In this document: positions 1 to 8,815 of the stretch, piece after piece
Layout: every line of letters starts with the position of its first letter
How positions within the stretch are numbered: position 1 is the first letter of the stretch
NCBI GenBank assembly: GCA_041390025.1
Contig: JAWKQR010000019.1
Location: forward strand, 1-64,000
Reading direction: 5' to 3'
DNA from: JBFFMO01 sp041390025
GTDB taxonomy: Bacteria; Myxococcota_A; Bradymonadia; Bradymonadales; Bradymonadaceae
DNA length: 64,000 bases
The notes under the pieces: generated by a model
Databases searched by the model: none
Told to the model about the DNA's origin: nothing
What the model saw: only the letters and a program-made list of their open reading frames with translations
Translations under genes and position numbers: made by a program

Positions 1-242
1 TCAACTTCACCGCGCCAAATCCTGCGCAGAACCGTGATTTCACCAAGACCCTCGCACGGGTGCTTCATCGCCCCGCGATCGTGCCGCTTCCCGCGGCCGC
101 CGTGAAACTGACGATGGGCGAGATGGGCCAAGCCCTTCTGTTGGATGGGGCACGTGTCCTGCCGGACAAACTTCAGCGCTCAGGATTCGAATTCCTACAC
201 CCGACCCTTGAGTTAGCGCTGAAGGCCGAGCTCGGCCTTTAA
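1..242 (+). CDS. TIGR01777-type NAD-dependent epimerase, C-terminal part
   Basis: The gene enters from the left edge. The frame is open from base 3 and ends at TAA 240-242. The visible 79 residues read NFTAPNP...RNRDFTKTLARVLHRPA and then a helix-rich end with GARVLPDKL and GFEFLHP. This is the conserved tail (DUF1731) of the TIGR01777/SDR39U1 group of extended short-chain dehydrogenases, related to E. coli YfcH. The Rossmann domain and active site lie outside the window, so the substrate cannot be judged. It converges on the minus-strand diiron gene only 11 bases away, and I see no terminator between them. Confidence 0.85.
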   Translation, partial: NFTAPNPAQNRDFTKTLARVLHRPAIVPLPAAAVKLTMGEMGQALLLDGARVLPDKLQRSGFEFLHPTLELALKAELGL

Positions 243-253
243 CCCCGAGCCCC

Positions 254-1468
254 CTACTCCGCCGCGGCCAACTCCGCCTCGCGCGCGTGGTCGAGGTCTT
301 GGAGGAACGTGTCGCCAGACATCGACAACGCGTCCGCGCCGTGCATGTACTTCAACAAACCGGCCGCGTCGTAATGAGGCAACATCCGGTCGGAAAGCAA
401 CCCGATCGTTTTTAGGTTGGGCACCAGACGCGAGAACATCACCTGCCGAAACTCGTGCAGCCCCGGCATGTCGAGCACGAGCTCACGCCACTGGCGCCGG
501 CTGAGTTTGTGCTCGAACCACTCTTCGTAAACCTCGTACATCATGAACCGGTTCTGCATCAGCAGCGACACCTCGAAGACCCAGTCCTCTCGCTCTCGTC
601 GCTCGGTCTCGGACAATGCCGTTGTGATGTGTTCCTTAAGAGCCAACACACCGTAATGCACGTGGCGAGCTTCGTCGCGGATTACGTAACGCAGCAGGTT
701 CTTAAGCAGCGGCTCTTCGGTCCACTTGTACAGCATCCCAAAGGCACCCAGGGCCAGGCCCTCGACCATGATCTGCATCCCCAGAAACTTCATGTCCCAG
801 CGCGAGTCCGAGATCAGCGCGTCGATGATCGTGAACAGGTTGTCGTTGATGATGTAAAGCTTCTCGAGCTTTTCGTCGATGTAGCGGTGGAACACCTCGA
901 CGTGGCGCCCTTCGTCGACGACCTGCGTCGCCCCGTACAGCTTGCCGTCCACCCACTCGACCGATTCGGTCACCTGCGCCGCCGCATACAACGCCCCCTG
1001 CTCGCCGTGCAGGAACTGCGAAAGCATCCACGAGGCCACGTCATGCAGCAGCGCGCGTTTTTCCTTGGTGTTGAGGTGCACACCGAACTCCGCCGCGCGA
1101 TCCAAACTGATGAACGCGTCGGGAATGATGCGAATGTCTGGGCTGCGTGGATCGACGTCGATGCTCCAATCAAGATCAACCTCTCCGTCCCACTGATTCT
1201 GCTTCGCGCGTGAATACAAATCCCGCATCTCAGGAAAATCGCTTTTGTAACGCCAGTCAAAGTGCGCCGGATGCCCCGAAACCATCGACGACGTCGGCAA
1301 ATCGCCAAGCTTGAACACAAAACCGCGCGTGAACGACGGCAAGAAGCCGGCCATCACGCTGTTGTTCTGGATCGCCGACAACATGTCCACGACCTCCAAA
1401 ATCGGCTCGACCCGCTTGCGCACGCCGACCGGCATTTTGTCCATCATGAGAGCCATGCGATTGAGCAT
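254..1468 (-). CDS. Ferritin-like diiron oxygenase-type protein
   Basis: 404 residues with two ferritin-type helix pairs that carry a carboxylate-bridged diiron site. The apparent ligands are Glu156 (FLHGEQGAL), Glu186 and His189 (DEGRH), Glu236 (MVEGLALG) and Glu266 and His269 (DEARH). The paired E-(EXXH) pattern is that of ribonucleotide reductase R2-like and N-oxygenase/desaturase-like oxidases. Start ATG 1466-1468 follows GGAGG at a spacing of 5. The [2Fe-2S] ferredoxin gene lies 9 bases upstream in the same direction and is the obvious electron donor. The pair probably forms a two-component monooxygenase or desaturase under the divergent TetR regulator. The substrate is unknown; a hydrophobic ligand is only a guess. 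Confidence 0.8.
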   Translation of the reverse strand: MLNRMALMMDKMPVGVRKRVEPILEVVDMLSAIQNNSVMAGFLPSFTRGFVFKLGDLPTSSMVSGHPAHFDWRYKSDFPEMRDLYSRAKQNQWDGEVDLDWSIDVDPRSPDIRIIPDAFISLDRAAEFGVHLNTKEKRALLHDVASWMLSQFLHGEQGALYAAAQVTESVEWVDGKLYGATQVVDEGRHVEVFHRYIDEKLEKLYIINDNLFTIIDALISDSRWDMKFLGMQIMVEGLALGAFGMLYKWTEEPLLKNLLRYVIRDEARHVHYGVLALKEHITTALSETERREREDWVFEVSLLMQNRFMMYEVYEEWFEHKLSRRQWRELVLDMPGLHEFRQVMFSRLVPNLKTIGLLSDRMLPHYDAAGLLKYMHGADALSMSGDTFLQDLDHAREAELAAAE

Positions 1469-1477
1469 CCAAGCCTC

Positions 1478-1933
1478 CTACCGTCTAAGCACCAGCGGTG
1501 TGCGAGGTCGACCGACACACGCCAGACACCATCCATCCGCGATCTCGGCCTCTGAAAGGCAAATGGCCAACGGGTCGTCGTACGCGACCTCACCCGAGAC
1601 CAGCTCGAGCATGCACGCCCCGCAGCCACCCAAAGTGCAGCTAAACTCCAACGCGACCCCAGCCGCCAATCCGGCCGACAGGATGGTCTCGTTCTCGCGT
1701 ACCAAAAACGCCTCCCCGTCCTCGAATCGTACGGCGAGTGGCCCCACCGTTGGCACCACTGTGGGACGCTCAACCTCACGCATCACAGGACGAACCACCC
1801 GTTCTCGGGGGTCTGAGGTCGTGAACACATCGCGGCGCGGCATCGCCATCCGCCGGCCAACGGCCTGCACGTCGGTCTCCAATCGTTGGGCGACGACACG
1901 AAGACGATCTGGTAAAAACCCGCGCAACCTCAT
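1478..1933 (-). CDS. [2Fe-2S] plant-type ferredoxin domain protein
   Basis: 151 residues. The C-terminal half is a beta-grasp ferredoxin with cluster ligands Cys99, Cys104, Cys107 (CTLGGCGAC) and Cys139 (CLACVGRP), spaced as in plant-type and reductase-fused ferredoxins. Cys136 is an extra cysteine next to the fourth ligand. The first 60 residues are basic and have no recognised fold; they resemble the linker left when such a domain is separated from a reductase. It is the first gene of the minus-strand operon with the diiron protein, so it most likely delivers electrons to it. ATG 1931-1933 lies 27 bases from the nearer palindromic operator. Confidence 0.85.
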   Translation of the reverse strand: MRLRGFLPDRLRVVAQRLETDVQAVGRRMAMPRRDVFTTSDPRERVVRPVMREVERPTVVPTVGPLAVRFEDGEAFLVRENETILSAGLAAGVALEFSCTLGGCGACMLELVSGEVAYDDPLAICLSEAEIADGWCLACVGRPRTPLVLRR

Positions 1934-1959
1934 GCGAACTCCATCGCAGGCGAGGCTTA

Positions 1960-1998
1960 TCCATCACCTGCTGGATTAATACTCCATCATGTGTTGGA
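1960..1998. promoter_or_regulatory. Two tandem TetR-type palindromic operators
   Basis: Two related 16-base imperfect palindromes, TCCATCACCTGCTGGA (1960-1975) and TCCATCATGTGTTGGA (1983-1998), lie 23 bases apart centre to centre. They share the form TCCAnCAnnTGnTGGA. They sit between the divergent ferredoxin gene (start 1933) and the tetR gene (start 2029). The second copy lies just inside a minus-strand -35 candidate TTGACG (2002-2007), where a bound repressor would block RNA polymerase. Their position beside a TetR gene makes them the predicted operators. Binding itself is inference. Confidence 0.65.
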
Positions 1999-2028
1999 AT
2001 TCGTCAAATCACTTGTTCAGGCCTAGAG

Positions 2029-2685
2029 ATGGCACGTCAAAAAGCAGTCCGCGCGAACGGTCAAGCAACCCAAGAGCGCATCCTCGAAGCCGCATCGAAC
2101 ATGTTCGCAAGCTCGGGCTACGAGGCGACCTCACTGCGCCAGATCGCTGCGGCCTCAGACATCGACATCGCAACGCTGAAGTACCACTTCGCCGACAAGC
2201 CCTCACTCTTTGGCGAGATCTACCGGCAAGGCCATCATCGCTTCTTAGAAACCCTGACTCCCTTCCTCGCCGAGCTCGACAACATCCGCTCGCGCGAGGC
2301 GCTGCGCGTGCTAATCGACGATTTTGTGATCGCCATGCACGACTTCGTGCAACACAACCTCCCGTTTGTGCGCATGACGCTGTTTCGCATGCTCGAAGAC
2401 TCCGAGGACGTCATCTCGGTCGAAGAAGAATTGCAGGTGCTCGCTCTGTCCAAGATCGACTCCAAATTTAAGGCGCTGATCCAACGCGGATTGCTCGACG
2501 AGTTCGATACACGCGCGTTTGTCGTGTTCCTCGTGGCCGCGTTCTCGACCTGGCATGTGACCGGTCGGGTCAAGCAACACTGGCTGGACGGTCCCGCATT
2601 CGGCTCACCGGCGGGTCGCGCACGTTCGGAGTCCTTTTTCATCGCGTTGTTCGAGAAGTTTCTGGGATTGGACCATCCCCGTTGA
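2029..2685 (+). CDS. TetR-family transcriptional regulator
   Basis: 218 residues. The N-terminal 60 residues form the TetR DNA-binding domain: TQERILEAASNMFASSGYEA, then an HTH with SLRQIAAASDIDIATLKYHF and DKPSLF. The remaining residues are helical and variable, as expected for the ligand-binding and dimer domain. It is divergent from the ferredoxin/diiron operon with two palindromes between them, so it most likely represses both that operon and itself, with an inducer related to the oxygenase substrate. The ATG has only a weak AGAG upstream. The ClpA/B-like gene follows after 33 bases and may be co-transcribed. Confidence 0.9.
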   Translation: MARQKAVRANGQATQERILEAASNMFASSGYEATSLRQIAAASDIDIATLKYHFADKPSLFGEIYRQGHHRFLETLTPFLAELDNIRSREALRVLIDDFVIAMHDFVQHNLPFVRMTLFRMLEDSEDVISVEEELQVLALSKIDSKFKALIQRGLLDEFDTRAFVVFLVAAFSTWHVTGRVKQHWLDGPAFGSPAGRARSESFFIALFEKFLGLDHPR

Positions 2686-2718
2686 CCCTTGCCGCGCCGC
2701 TGCTGTAAACCCGCTTAC

Positions 2719-5032
2719 ATGGCAAGACAACTGCGACAGATTGACGTGTTCATCGACCAACGTGACGAGTTTACGTTCGCACAGGTCCTAGGCGATCCCG
2801 AGGTTTCTGCATTTGCGGAAACGCCCGAGCAAGCCTTGGAATCGCTGCGAGGTTTGGCCGAAAAACTCGTCCGCATCGACCCCGCACGCTTCGGCGTCGC
2901 CGTGGACGAGCGTGATTTCCTGGTACGCCACCTGCGCCTCAAGCTCCCGGCGGCCGAACGCGGACGTCTGGTCGATGTCGACATGAACCTGTTCGCCGTA
3001 TGCGAAAAAATCCCCACCGGGTTCACGGTTTTTCTGCCGCAGATCAGCCTTCAGTTTCCGCTCAAACGGCTCGACGAATTGGAGTCCATTAGCGCAGAAC
3101 ACCTGCGCGACCGTGTCCCGGCCTACAACCGGTTGGACGCCTTCGCGAGCCTTGGGGAAAGCCTGACTCGCACACAAGGCAGCGAACGCGTGTCCCGTGC
3201 GCGCGTCGAAAAAATCGCGCTGCGGTTTCGCGCCGACAAGGCCAAGGATGATGAGGAGGCCGAGGGCACAGCGACGCTAAGCGCGGTCGGCGAACTCTTG
3301 AACAAACGTGTCGCGCGAAAGGACTCGCCGCGCGCGTTTGAGCGAAGGTCCGAGGTCGAAACGCTGTTGGACTACATCTCCGAGAGCGCGGAGCGAAGCG
3401 TCCTGCTCACTGGGCCACAGGGGGTGGGCAAAACCGCCGTGGTCTACGAGGCGGTCAACCGCATCGTCAAAGGCGAAGCACCGGCTGGCCTCAACGAAGT
3501 GCCGATCTGGCAGATCAGCGGCGGGCGTCTGATCGCAGGGATGAAGTTCCTTGGACAGTGGCAAGAGCGCGTGATCGCGCTGATCGAAGAGGTCAAAGAA
3601 ACCGGAGCCATCCTGTTCGCCGAAAACCTCATCGAGCTGCTCGAGACGGCCGGCAACGAAAAACACAGCCAAGGCATCCCTGGGATGTTGCTGCCGCACA
3701 TGCTCGCGGGAGACCTCGTCTTGATCACCGAGGCGCGTCCCGAGCAGATCGCACGCGCCGAGCAGTCCCACCCGTCCTTTCTGCGCGCGCTTCGCCGGCT
3801 TCCGATGGAACCTGTCAGCGGCCGCAACCGACACCGTGCTCGATCGCGTCAGTTTTCGGCTCGGTCGTCAGTTCGGTGTGAGGCTATCCGCCGAAACCCG
3901 CGCCAGCATTCTTGAGCTCACCGCACGCTTTCGCTCCTCCGCCGCACTGCCCGGCCCTGCCGTCGAGCTCGCGGAGCGCATGGCCCGCACCCACGCCAAG
4001 AAGGGCGAGCTCGCCGAGGGTGACGATCGGCCAATGCTGCTGCCGCAACACGCGTTGGACGCGTACGCATCGATGACCGGTCTGCCTCGCGATCTGCTCG
4101 ACCCATCCGCACCATTCGATATCGAAGACGTGCGCAAACACTTTCAAACGCAGGTGTTTGACCAGCCTGAAGGCGTCGAGGCCATTGTACGCTTGGTCAC
4201 AACACTGCGCGCGGGCTTGAACAGCCCCGCCAGACCGCTCGGCAGCTTCTTGTTCCTCGGCCCCACTGGCGTTGGCAAGACACAAACGGCGCTATCGCTG
4301 GCCGAGTGGCTCTTTGGTGCCAAAGACCGCCTCACCCGGTTCGACATGAGCGAGTACCAAGACCCGTGGTCCGCAGGACGGCTTGTCGGACGTTACCAAG
4401 GGGAACAAGGCGAGCTCGTGCGACGTGTGCGCGAGCAGCCGTTCCAAGTGATCTTGCTCGACGAGATCGAAAAGGCGCACTCGAACGTGTTCGACTTCTT
4501 GCTACAAGTCTTGGGCGAAGGCCGCCTGACCGACGCGCTCGGACAAACCGTGAGCCTCACGAGTTGCGTGGTCATCATGACCTCCAACCTCGGCGCTGGC
4601 GGACCCTCAAGCCTTGGATTCTCGGCCCGCAGCGATGAGGCCATCCGCAAGGCCGAGGTGCTGCACTACATGGGCGCCGTCGAGAAGTTCTTCCGGCCCG
4701 AGTTTGTGGGACGCATCGACGAGATCATCCCGTTCCGATCCCTAGGCGAGCGCACCGCCCGGCGCCTGACCGAACGCGCGCTGGAACAGGCGTTTTCGCG
4801 CGAAGGGCTGGTGCGGCGACGCATCCGGGTTCGCGCCACCGAGGCCGTCATCCAGTACCTGATTCGGGTGGGGTTTGACGCGCGCTACGGAGCGCGCCCA
4901 CTGCGTCAAACCATCGAACAACATGTCACAGCGCCGCTCGCCAAGTTCCTGAGCGAGGAGCGCGGTTTGGAAGACCTCGACCTCGTGTTTGGGCTCGAAA
5001 ACGGATTGCCCGCGATCGAATTGGATGCTTAG
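2719..5032 (+). CDS. ClpA/ClpB-like double AAA+ ATPase, frameshifted
   Basis: Two overlapping frames (to 3915, and 3836-5032) form one Hsp100-type protein of about 770 residues. Residues 1-190 do not look like the Clp N-domain repeat. D1 has Walker A GPQGVGKT (232-239) but a damaged Walker B, AILFAEN where active enzymes read ILFIDE. D2 is intact, with GPTGVGKT, ILLDEIEKAH, a TSNLG sensor 1 and a GARPLRQ sensor 2. The frame breaks near 3820 after LRRLPMEPVS; the other frame continues AAATDTVLDRV. Restoring two bases in AGC(GC)GGCC rejoins them, so an assembly indel is likely. ATG 2719 is preferred over TTG 2689. No clpP or clpS lies nearby, so I would call it an Hsp100 unfoldase of unknown partner. 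Confidence 0.8.
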
Positions 5033-5039
5033 GCGGTGG

Positions 5040-5068
5040 TTGTCGCGCTAGCCAGCCTGCACTACAGT
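5040..5068 (+). promoter_or_regulatory. Sigma-70-like promoter of the fur-family gene
   Basis: TTGTCG (5040-5045), a 17-base spacer and TACAGT (5063-5068). Transcription would start near 5075. This rules out the in-frame GTG at 5067 as the gene start, because it lies in the -10 box, and favours GTG 5088. Confidence 0.5.
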
Positions 5069-5087
5069 GGCCACCACTGAGGTACCT

Positions 5088-5561
5088 GTGTCGCAAGAAA
5101 CTCCAAAAGACATCGATGTCGCGGCCGCCATGAAGGCGTTTCATGAACGCATTCAGGAAGCTGGGCTCAAATCCACACGTCAGCGCGACGTCATCGTCGA
5201 AAAATTCTTCACGCTCGACAAACACATCAGCGCAGATGAGTTGCTCGAAGAAGTCCGCCGCGAACAGCCCACGATCGGTTACGCCACGGTCTATCGAACC
5301 CTAAAGCTGCTCGTGGAGCAGAGCTTTGCTGTGCCTAAGAATTTTGGCGACGGCACCACACGCTTCGACCCCATCCACGACCAAGAGCCCGACCACGACC
5401 ACCTGATCTGCGTCGACTGCAGACGGATCATCGAGTTCAACGACGACGGCCTCCTCGACCAGCTCGAACGGACCGCTGTCGAGCTCGGGTTCGCGCTTCG
5501 TCGCAAAAAGATCGAGCTCTACGCCGAGTGTCGTACCGCCAACTGCCCCCACCGAAGCTGA
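5088..5561 (+). CDS. Fur-family metal-dependent regulator
   Basis: 157 residues from GTG 5088, which has TGAGG five bases upstream. The N-terminal winged helix holds STRQRDVIVEKFF and TIGYATVYRTLKLLVE. The C-terminal dimer domain carries metal ligands in DHDHLICVDCRRIIEF and a second pair of cysteines in CRTANC, so the structural zinc site is complete (two CXXC-like pairs). Length and motifs fit Fur/PerR/Zur; the sequence alone does not separate iron, peroxide and zinc sensing. Its neighbours, the Fe-S carrier Mrp and iron-dependent enzymes, make iron or oxidative control plausible, but no Fur box was identified. Confidence 0.88.
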   Translation: MSQETPKDIDVAAAMKAFHERIQEAGLKSTRQRDVIVEKFFTLDKHISADELLEEVRREQPTIGYATVYRTLKLLVEQSFAVPKNFGDGTTRFDPIHDQEPDHDHLICVDCRRIIEFNDDGLLDQLERTAVELGFALRRKKIELYAECRTANCPHRS

Positions 5562-5677
5562 CCTCCGCTTTTCCATTGTCGACGGGGGTGCGCAGTGATA
5601 TGCCACCGCTCGAATCTCGCGATCTGTAAGGCGCATCCTAAAGTCGACAAATTTGTGTGTTTTAGCCCGGTATCCCA

Positions 5678-6859
5678 ATGAAAGACGATTTTTCGCTCAA
5701 GGGTGAGGTCATCGCGGCGCTCGAATCCATCATGGACTCGGCGACCCAAAAGAACCTCGTCGATGCTCACATGGTGGAGCAGGTCAACGTCAACGCAGGT
5801 CTAGTCGACTTGGTGATCGTGGTGGACAAAGGACGCAGCCGTGAAGACCGGTTTGCCCTTGAAGACGCCATCTACGACACGGTCGAGAAAGTCGACGGCG
5901 TGCGCGAGGTCAAGATCAAGCTCATGTCTCCCCAAGCCATCGAAAAAGAAGCCGCGGGCGAAGTCGCCCCCAAGGCGGCTCCGGCGCCTGCGGCCGCACC
6001 CAAGGCCGCTGCAGCACCTGCGGCCAGCGTGCCTGCGTCCGCGCCCATCGAAGGCGTTGGAAAAGTCATCGCCGTGGCCAGCGGCAAGGGCGGCGTGGGC
6101 AAGTCGACCGTCGCCGCAAACCTCGCACTCGCGCTCAAGGCCAACGGGTACCGGGTCGGTTTGCTTGACGTCGACATCTACGGCCCAAGCCTACCCACGC
6201 TGTTGGGCGTCGCGGGGCGCCCCGCCGTTCGCGAACGCCGCATCGTGCCGCTTGAAGCACAAGGACTGCGGTTGATGAGCCTCGGATTCCTGATGGAAGA
6301 CGACACCCCAGTGATCTGGCGCGGGCCGATCGTGACGGGAATCATCCGCCAGTTCCTACGTGACGTGGACTGGAGCGGCCTCGATTACCTGGTCGTGGAC
6401 ATGCCTCCCGGAACCGGTGACGCCCAGCTGGCACTCGCGCAAACGGTGCCCGTGGACGGCGCGTTGATCGTCACGACGCCGTCGGACCTGGCGCTCATCG
6501 ACGCCGCACGCGGCCTGCAGATGTTCAAAACGTTGAACATTGAAGTGATCGGCGTGGTCGAGAACATGAGCAAATTCATCTGCCCAAGCTGTCACACCGA
6601 AACCTACATCTTCGGCAAAGACACCGTCGAAGCCGAGGCCAAGCGGCTGGGCACCAAGCTCTTGGGCGCCATTCCATTGGACGTCGATGTGCGCTCCGGC
6701 GGCGACGAAGGAAAACCGATCGTTGTCTCGAAGCCCGACAGCCCCGTCACCAAAGCGTTCCTCGAACTCGCGGAAGCGGTCGCTGCGCAAATTCCTCTCG
6801 ACGCTGAAGGCGCGAAGACCGAGGGCAAGAAGGGCCTGTTCTCGTTCCTGAAGGGATAA
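5678..6859 (+). CDS. apbC: Mrp/ApbC-type iron-sulfur cluster carrier ATPase
   Basis: 393 residues. Residues 1-85 are a MIP18/DUF59 domain (GEVIAALESIMDSATQ... VDGVREVKIKL). Residues 90-125 are an Ala/Pro-rich linker. The rest is a deviant Walker A P-loop NTPase with SGKGGVGKSTVAANLA, DVDIYGPSLPTLLG and VDMPPGTGDAQL. The CXXC in KFICPSCHTE binds the bridging Fe-S cluster in the dimer. Mrp proteins bind and hand over Fe-S clusters in the cytoplasm. Unusually for the family, the DUF59 domain lacks a CPxC-type cysteine. The upstream leader (5562-5677) shows no strong Shine-Dalgarno sequence. Confidence 0.92.
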   Translation: MKDDFSLKGEVIAALESIMDSATQKNLVDAHMVEQVNVNAGLVDLVIVVDKGRSREDRFALEDAIYDTVEKVDGVREVKIKLMSPQAIEKEAAGEVAPKAAPAPAAAPKAAAAPAASVPASAPIEGVGKVIAVASGKGGVGKSTVAANLALALKANGYRVGLLDVDIYGPSLPTLLGVAGRPAVRERRIVPLEAQGLRLMSLGFLMEDDTPVIWRGPIVTGIIRQFLRDVDWSGLDYLVVDMPPGTGDAQLALAQTVPVDGALIVTTPSDLALIDAARGLQMFKTLNIEVIGVVENMSKFICPSCHTETYIFGKDTVEAEAKRLGTKLLGAIPLDVDVRSGGDEGKPIVVSKPDSPVTKAFLELAEAVAAQIPLDAEGAKTEGKKGLFSFLKG

Positions 6860-6945
6860 GCCTTGATTCTATCGCAACTTTTCATGTATTCTGTGAGTGG
6901 ACAGTGAGAAACGTAAGCGAGTGTATCGTCTTGACCGAGTATGCG

Positions 6946-7284
6946 ATGTCGAAAAGAGGGCGGCCTAAGAGCAGGACCTCAAGTGTCGTAATTTCTGTGC
7001 GCATCGATGAAGGCGTGCTCGAGGAGATCGACCGCTTGCTTCAGTTCCGCTTTCGTGCGCCCATCGGTCGCGAGACCTACCTCCGTATGATTCTGTACGG
7101 TGACGAGCCACCTGTGAGCCCCGCTGTCGAGCGCGGCTCGCTTGTGCGGTTGGATTTCCGACTTCCCGACCCCAGCGCGGTTGAACTCGGCGATCTTGTC
7201 GGCGATGGCGGCAACCGCTCCGAACATATCCGACGCATTCTGCTCGGCCTCGAAGATCCGCTAAGCCCTGTCTTAACCCGCTAA
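6946..7284 (+). CDS. Small protein with two ribbon-helix-helix-like halves
   Basis: 112 residues from ATG 6946, with GAG about six bases upstream; an upstream GTG at 6904 adds a non-conserved extension. After a basic start (KRGRPKSR) come two similar halves: SVVISVRIDEGVLEEIDRLL ending GRETYLRMILYG, and SLVRLDFRLPDP...LGDLVG ending NRSEHIRRILLG. Each has a beta strand with alternating residues, a helix, and a second helix with an R-x-x-x-I-R-like face, as in ribbon-helix-helix repressors. I infer a single-chain DNA-binding protein formed by internal duplication. No toxin gene lies next to it, so an antitoxin role is not supported. Confidence 0.6.
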   Translation: MSKRGRPKSRTSSVVISVRIDEGVLEEIDRLLQFRFRAPIGRETYLRMILYGDEPPVSPAVERGSLVRLDFRLPDPSAVELGDLVGDGGNRSEHIRRILLGLEDPLSPVLTR

Positions 7285-7376
7285 TATCTAAAATGTCGTG
7301 ACCCAGTCGACCTGTGGTACACTCGCGGTCTGCCCTAGCCGGGGTGCCCGCCGGCTGACTCCGAGTTGGAGAGTCG

Positions 7377-8813
7377 TTGAGTCGATTCGGACGACAATTC
7401 GTGCGCATTCGCGAGATCAAGGCGTTCGAGCGGCGGCTTATCAAGCTGCTCGTTGACCGCCCTGGCGCGCTGCATCAACGCCATGAGGCGCTGTTTCGCT
7501 ATGCGTTGTCTTTGGCGCAGATGCACTTGTTCCGCACGCCCGAAGGAAAGGACGTCAACGTCGTTGATGAGGTCGACGACTTGCGTACATGGATCCACGA
7601 AGCCGTCGTGCCGCTCATCCCACACGAAGGCGACGCCAATGTGGATGCCCTGCGCCAGATCGCTCCGGTGCTCGCGATTCGCGTGGATCGAACCCGCGCC
7701 AAGCTCCTAAGCCAACACACCAACGAATTTGGCCCCGAACATCTTGACGACGAGCTGCGCACCAAACGTCTGGTGTTGGTCCTCGGAGGAGGCGGCGGTT
7801 CAGGGCTCCTCCATCTGGGCACATTTTCGCTGCTCAACGAGCTCGGGATCGTGCCGGAGCTGATCGTAGGCAGCTCGATGGGCAGCATCATGGGCCTCGT
7901 TCGCGCCATCGACCGAAGCTACGACCCGGTCACGACCGCGCTGGCCCTTCCGCGCGGCATGGACTTCGAGTCCATCTTCCGCCCATTCACAGGCTACAAC
8001 CGGTACGGCTTCCCGGGCGCGTTCCACCTCAATCTGCTGCGGGTCGGACGCGAGATCTTTGAATCCTTGGTCGGATCCGGCGTGCCTCGTTTCTCGGAAC
8101 TGCCCATCAAACTTGAGGTGGTCGCCACCGGCATTCGCACAGGGTTTCGGCTCGACCCAACACCCTACGAAAAGATCGCCAACGAGACCGAGGTCACCCC
8201 AACCTCGATGCGAAAGAAGCTGTCGCTTTTCTTCTCGGCAACCCGCGAGCTCAGCCGAAATCCACGATTCCTGTCGCAGGTCGTCTTCGGCCGCGACAAC
8301 ACCGAGCATTTTCCGGTGATCGAGGCTGTGGGGTTCTCATGCGCAGTGCCCGGGTTGCTTCACTACGACATTTATCACGACGATCCCGACACCATTGGCC
8401 CCCTAGACACTCTGTTCGAAGAACAGCGGCTCGTGCGGTTATGCGATGGCGGCGTCGTGAACAACGTGCCCAGCCAAGTGGCCTGGGATTCGGTGCAGTC
8501 GGGAACGATTGGGCATCGCAACACGTTCATCTTCGCGTGCGATGTCTTCGCCCCCGTGACCCGCGGTGCCAACATGATTTGGATCCCTGTCCAGCAGATT
8601 GCGCGGCCCGCGGTGGTCGCCAACAGGCCGTATTCGGACTACCACAAGACGTTTCGGAACACGCCTAGCCCCCTGCAGATCGTCGTCAACAATTACTCCA
8701 AACTCAAAACGATCGTAGAACAAGCGCGCGACCAACTCCGTGCTGACGAACCCTACTTACGCAAATCCCTTGAGACATTGCCGCCTTACGGAACTTGGGA
8801 CATCTCCACATAA
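7377..8813 (+). CDS. Patatin-like phospholipase
   Basis: 478 residues. TTG 7377 is chosen because GGAG lies five bases upstream and no in-frame ATG precedes the conserved part. Residues 1-130 are a helical N-terminal region. The patatin domain begins at RLVLVLGGGGGSGLLHLG (oxyanion loop, about 131-148). The nucleophile is Ser167 in GSSMGS, and the second dyad residue is the Asp of CDGGVVNNVP near 357. The Ser/Asp dyad is complete, so it should be an active acyl hydrolase. There is no signal peptide, so it may act on the cytoplasmic membrane face or be exported by another route. It ends two bases before the FAD/Fe-S gene, which suggests co-transcription. Confidence 0.85.
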   Translation: MSRFGRQFVRIREIKAFERRLIKLLVDRPGALHQRHEALFRYALSLAQMHLFRTPEGKDVNVVDEVDDLRTWIHEAVVPLIPHEGDANVDALRQIAPVLAIRVDRTRAKLLSQHTNEFGPEHLDDELRTKRLVLVLGGGGGSGLLHLGTFSLLNELGIVPELIVGSSMGSIMGLVRAIDRSYDPVTTALALPRGMDFESIFRPFTGYNRYGFPGAFHLNLLRVGREIFESLVGSGVPRFSELPIKLEVVATGIRTGFRLDPTPYEKIANETEVTPTSMRKKLSLFFSATRELSRNPRFLSQVVFGRDNTEHFPVIEAVGFSCAVPGLLHYDIYHDDPDTIGPLDTLFEEQRLVRLCDGGVVNNVPSQVAWDSVQSGTIGHRNTFIFACDVFAPVTRGANMIWIPVQQIARPAVVANRPYSDYHKTFRNTPSPLQIVVNNYSKLKTIVEQARDQLRADEPYLRKSLETLPPYGTWDIST

Positions 8814-8815
8814 AC

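Noticed and set aside
5067..5087. GTG at 5067 as start of the Fur-family gene
   Set aside because: It lies within the predicted -10 box (5063-5068) and has no ribosome site. GTG 5088 has TGAGG at a spacing of 5.
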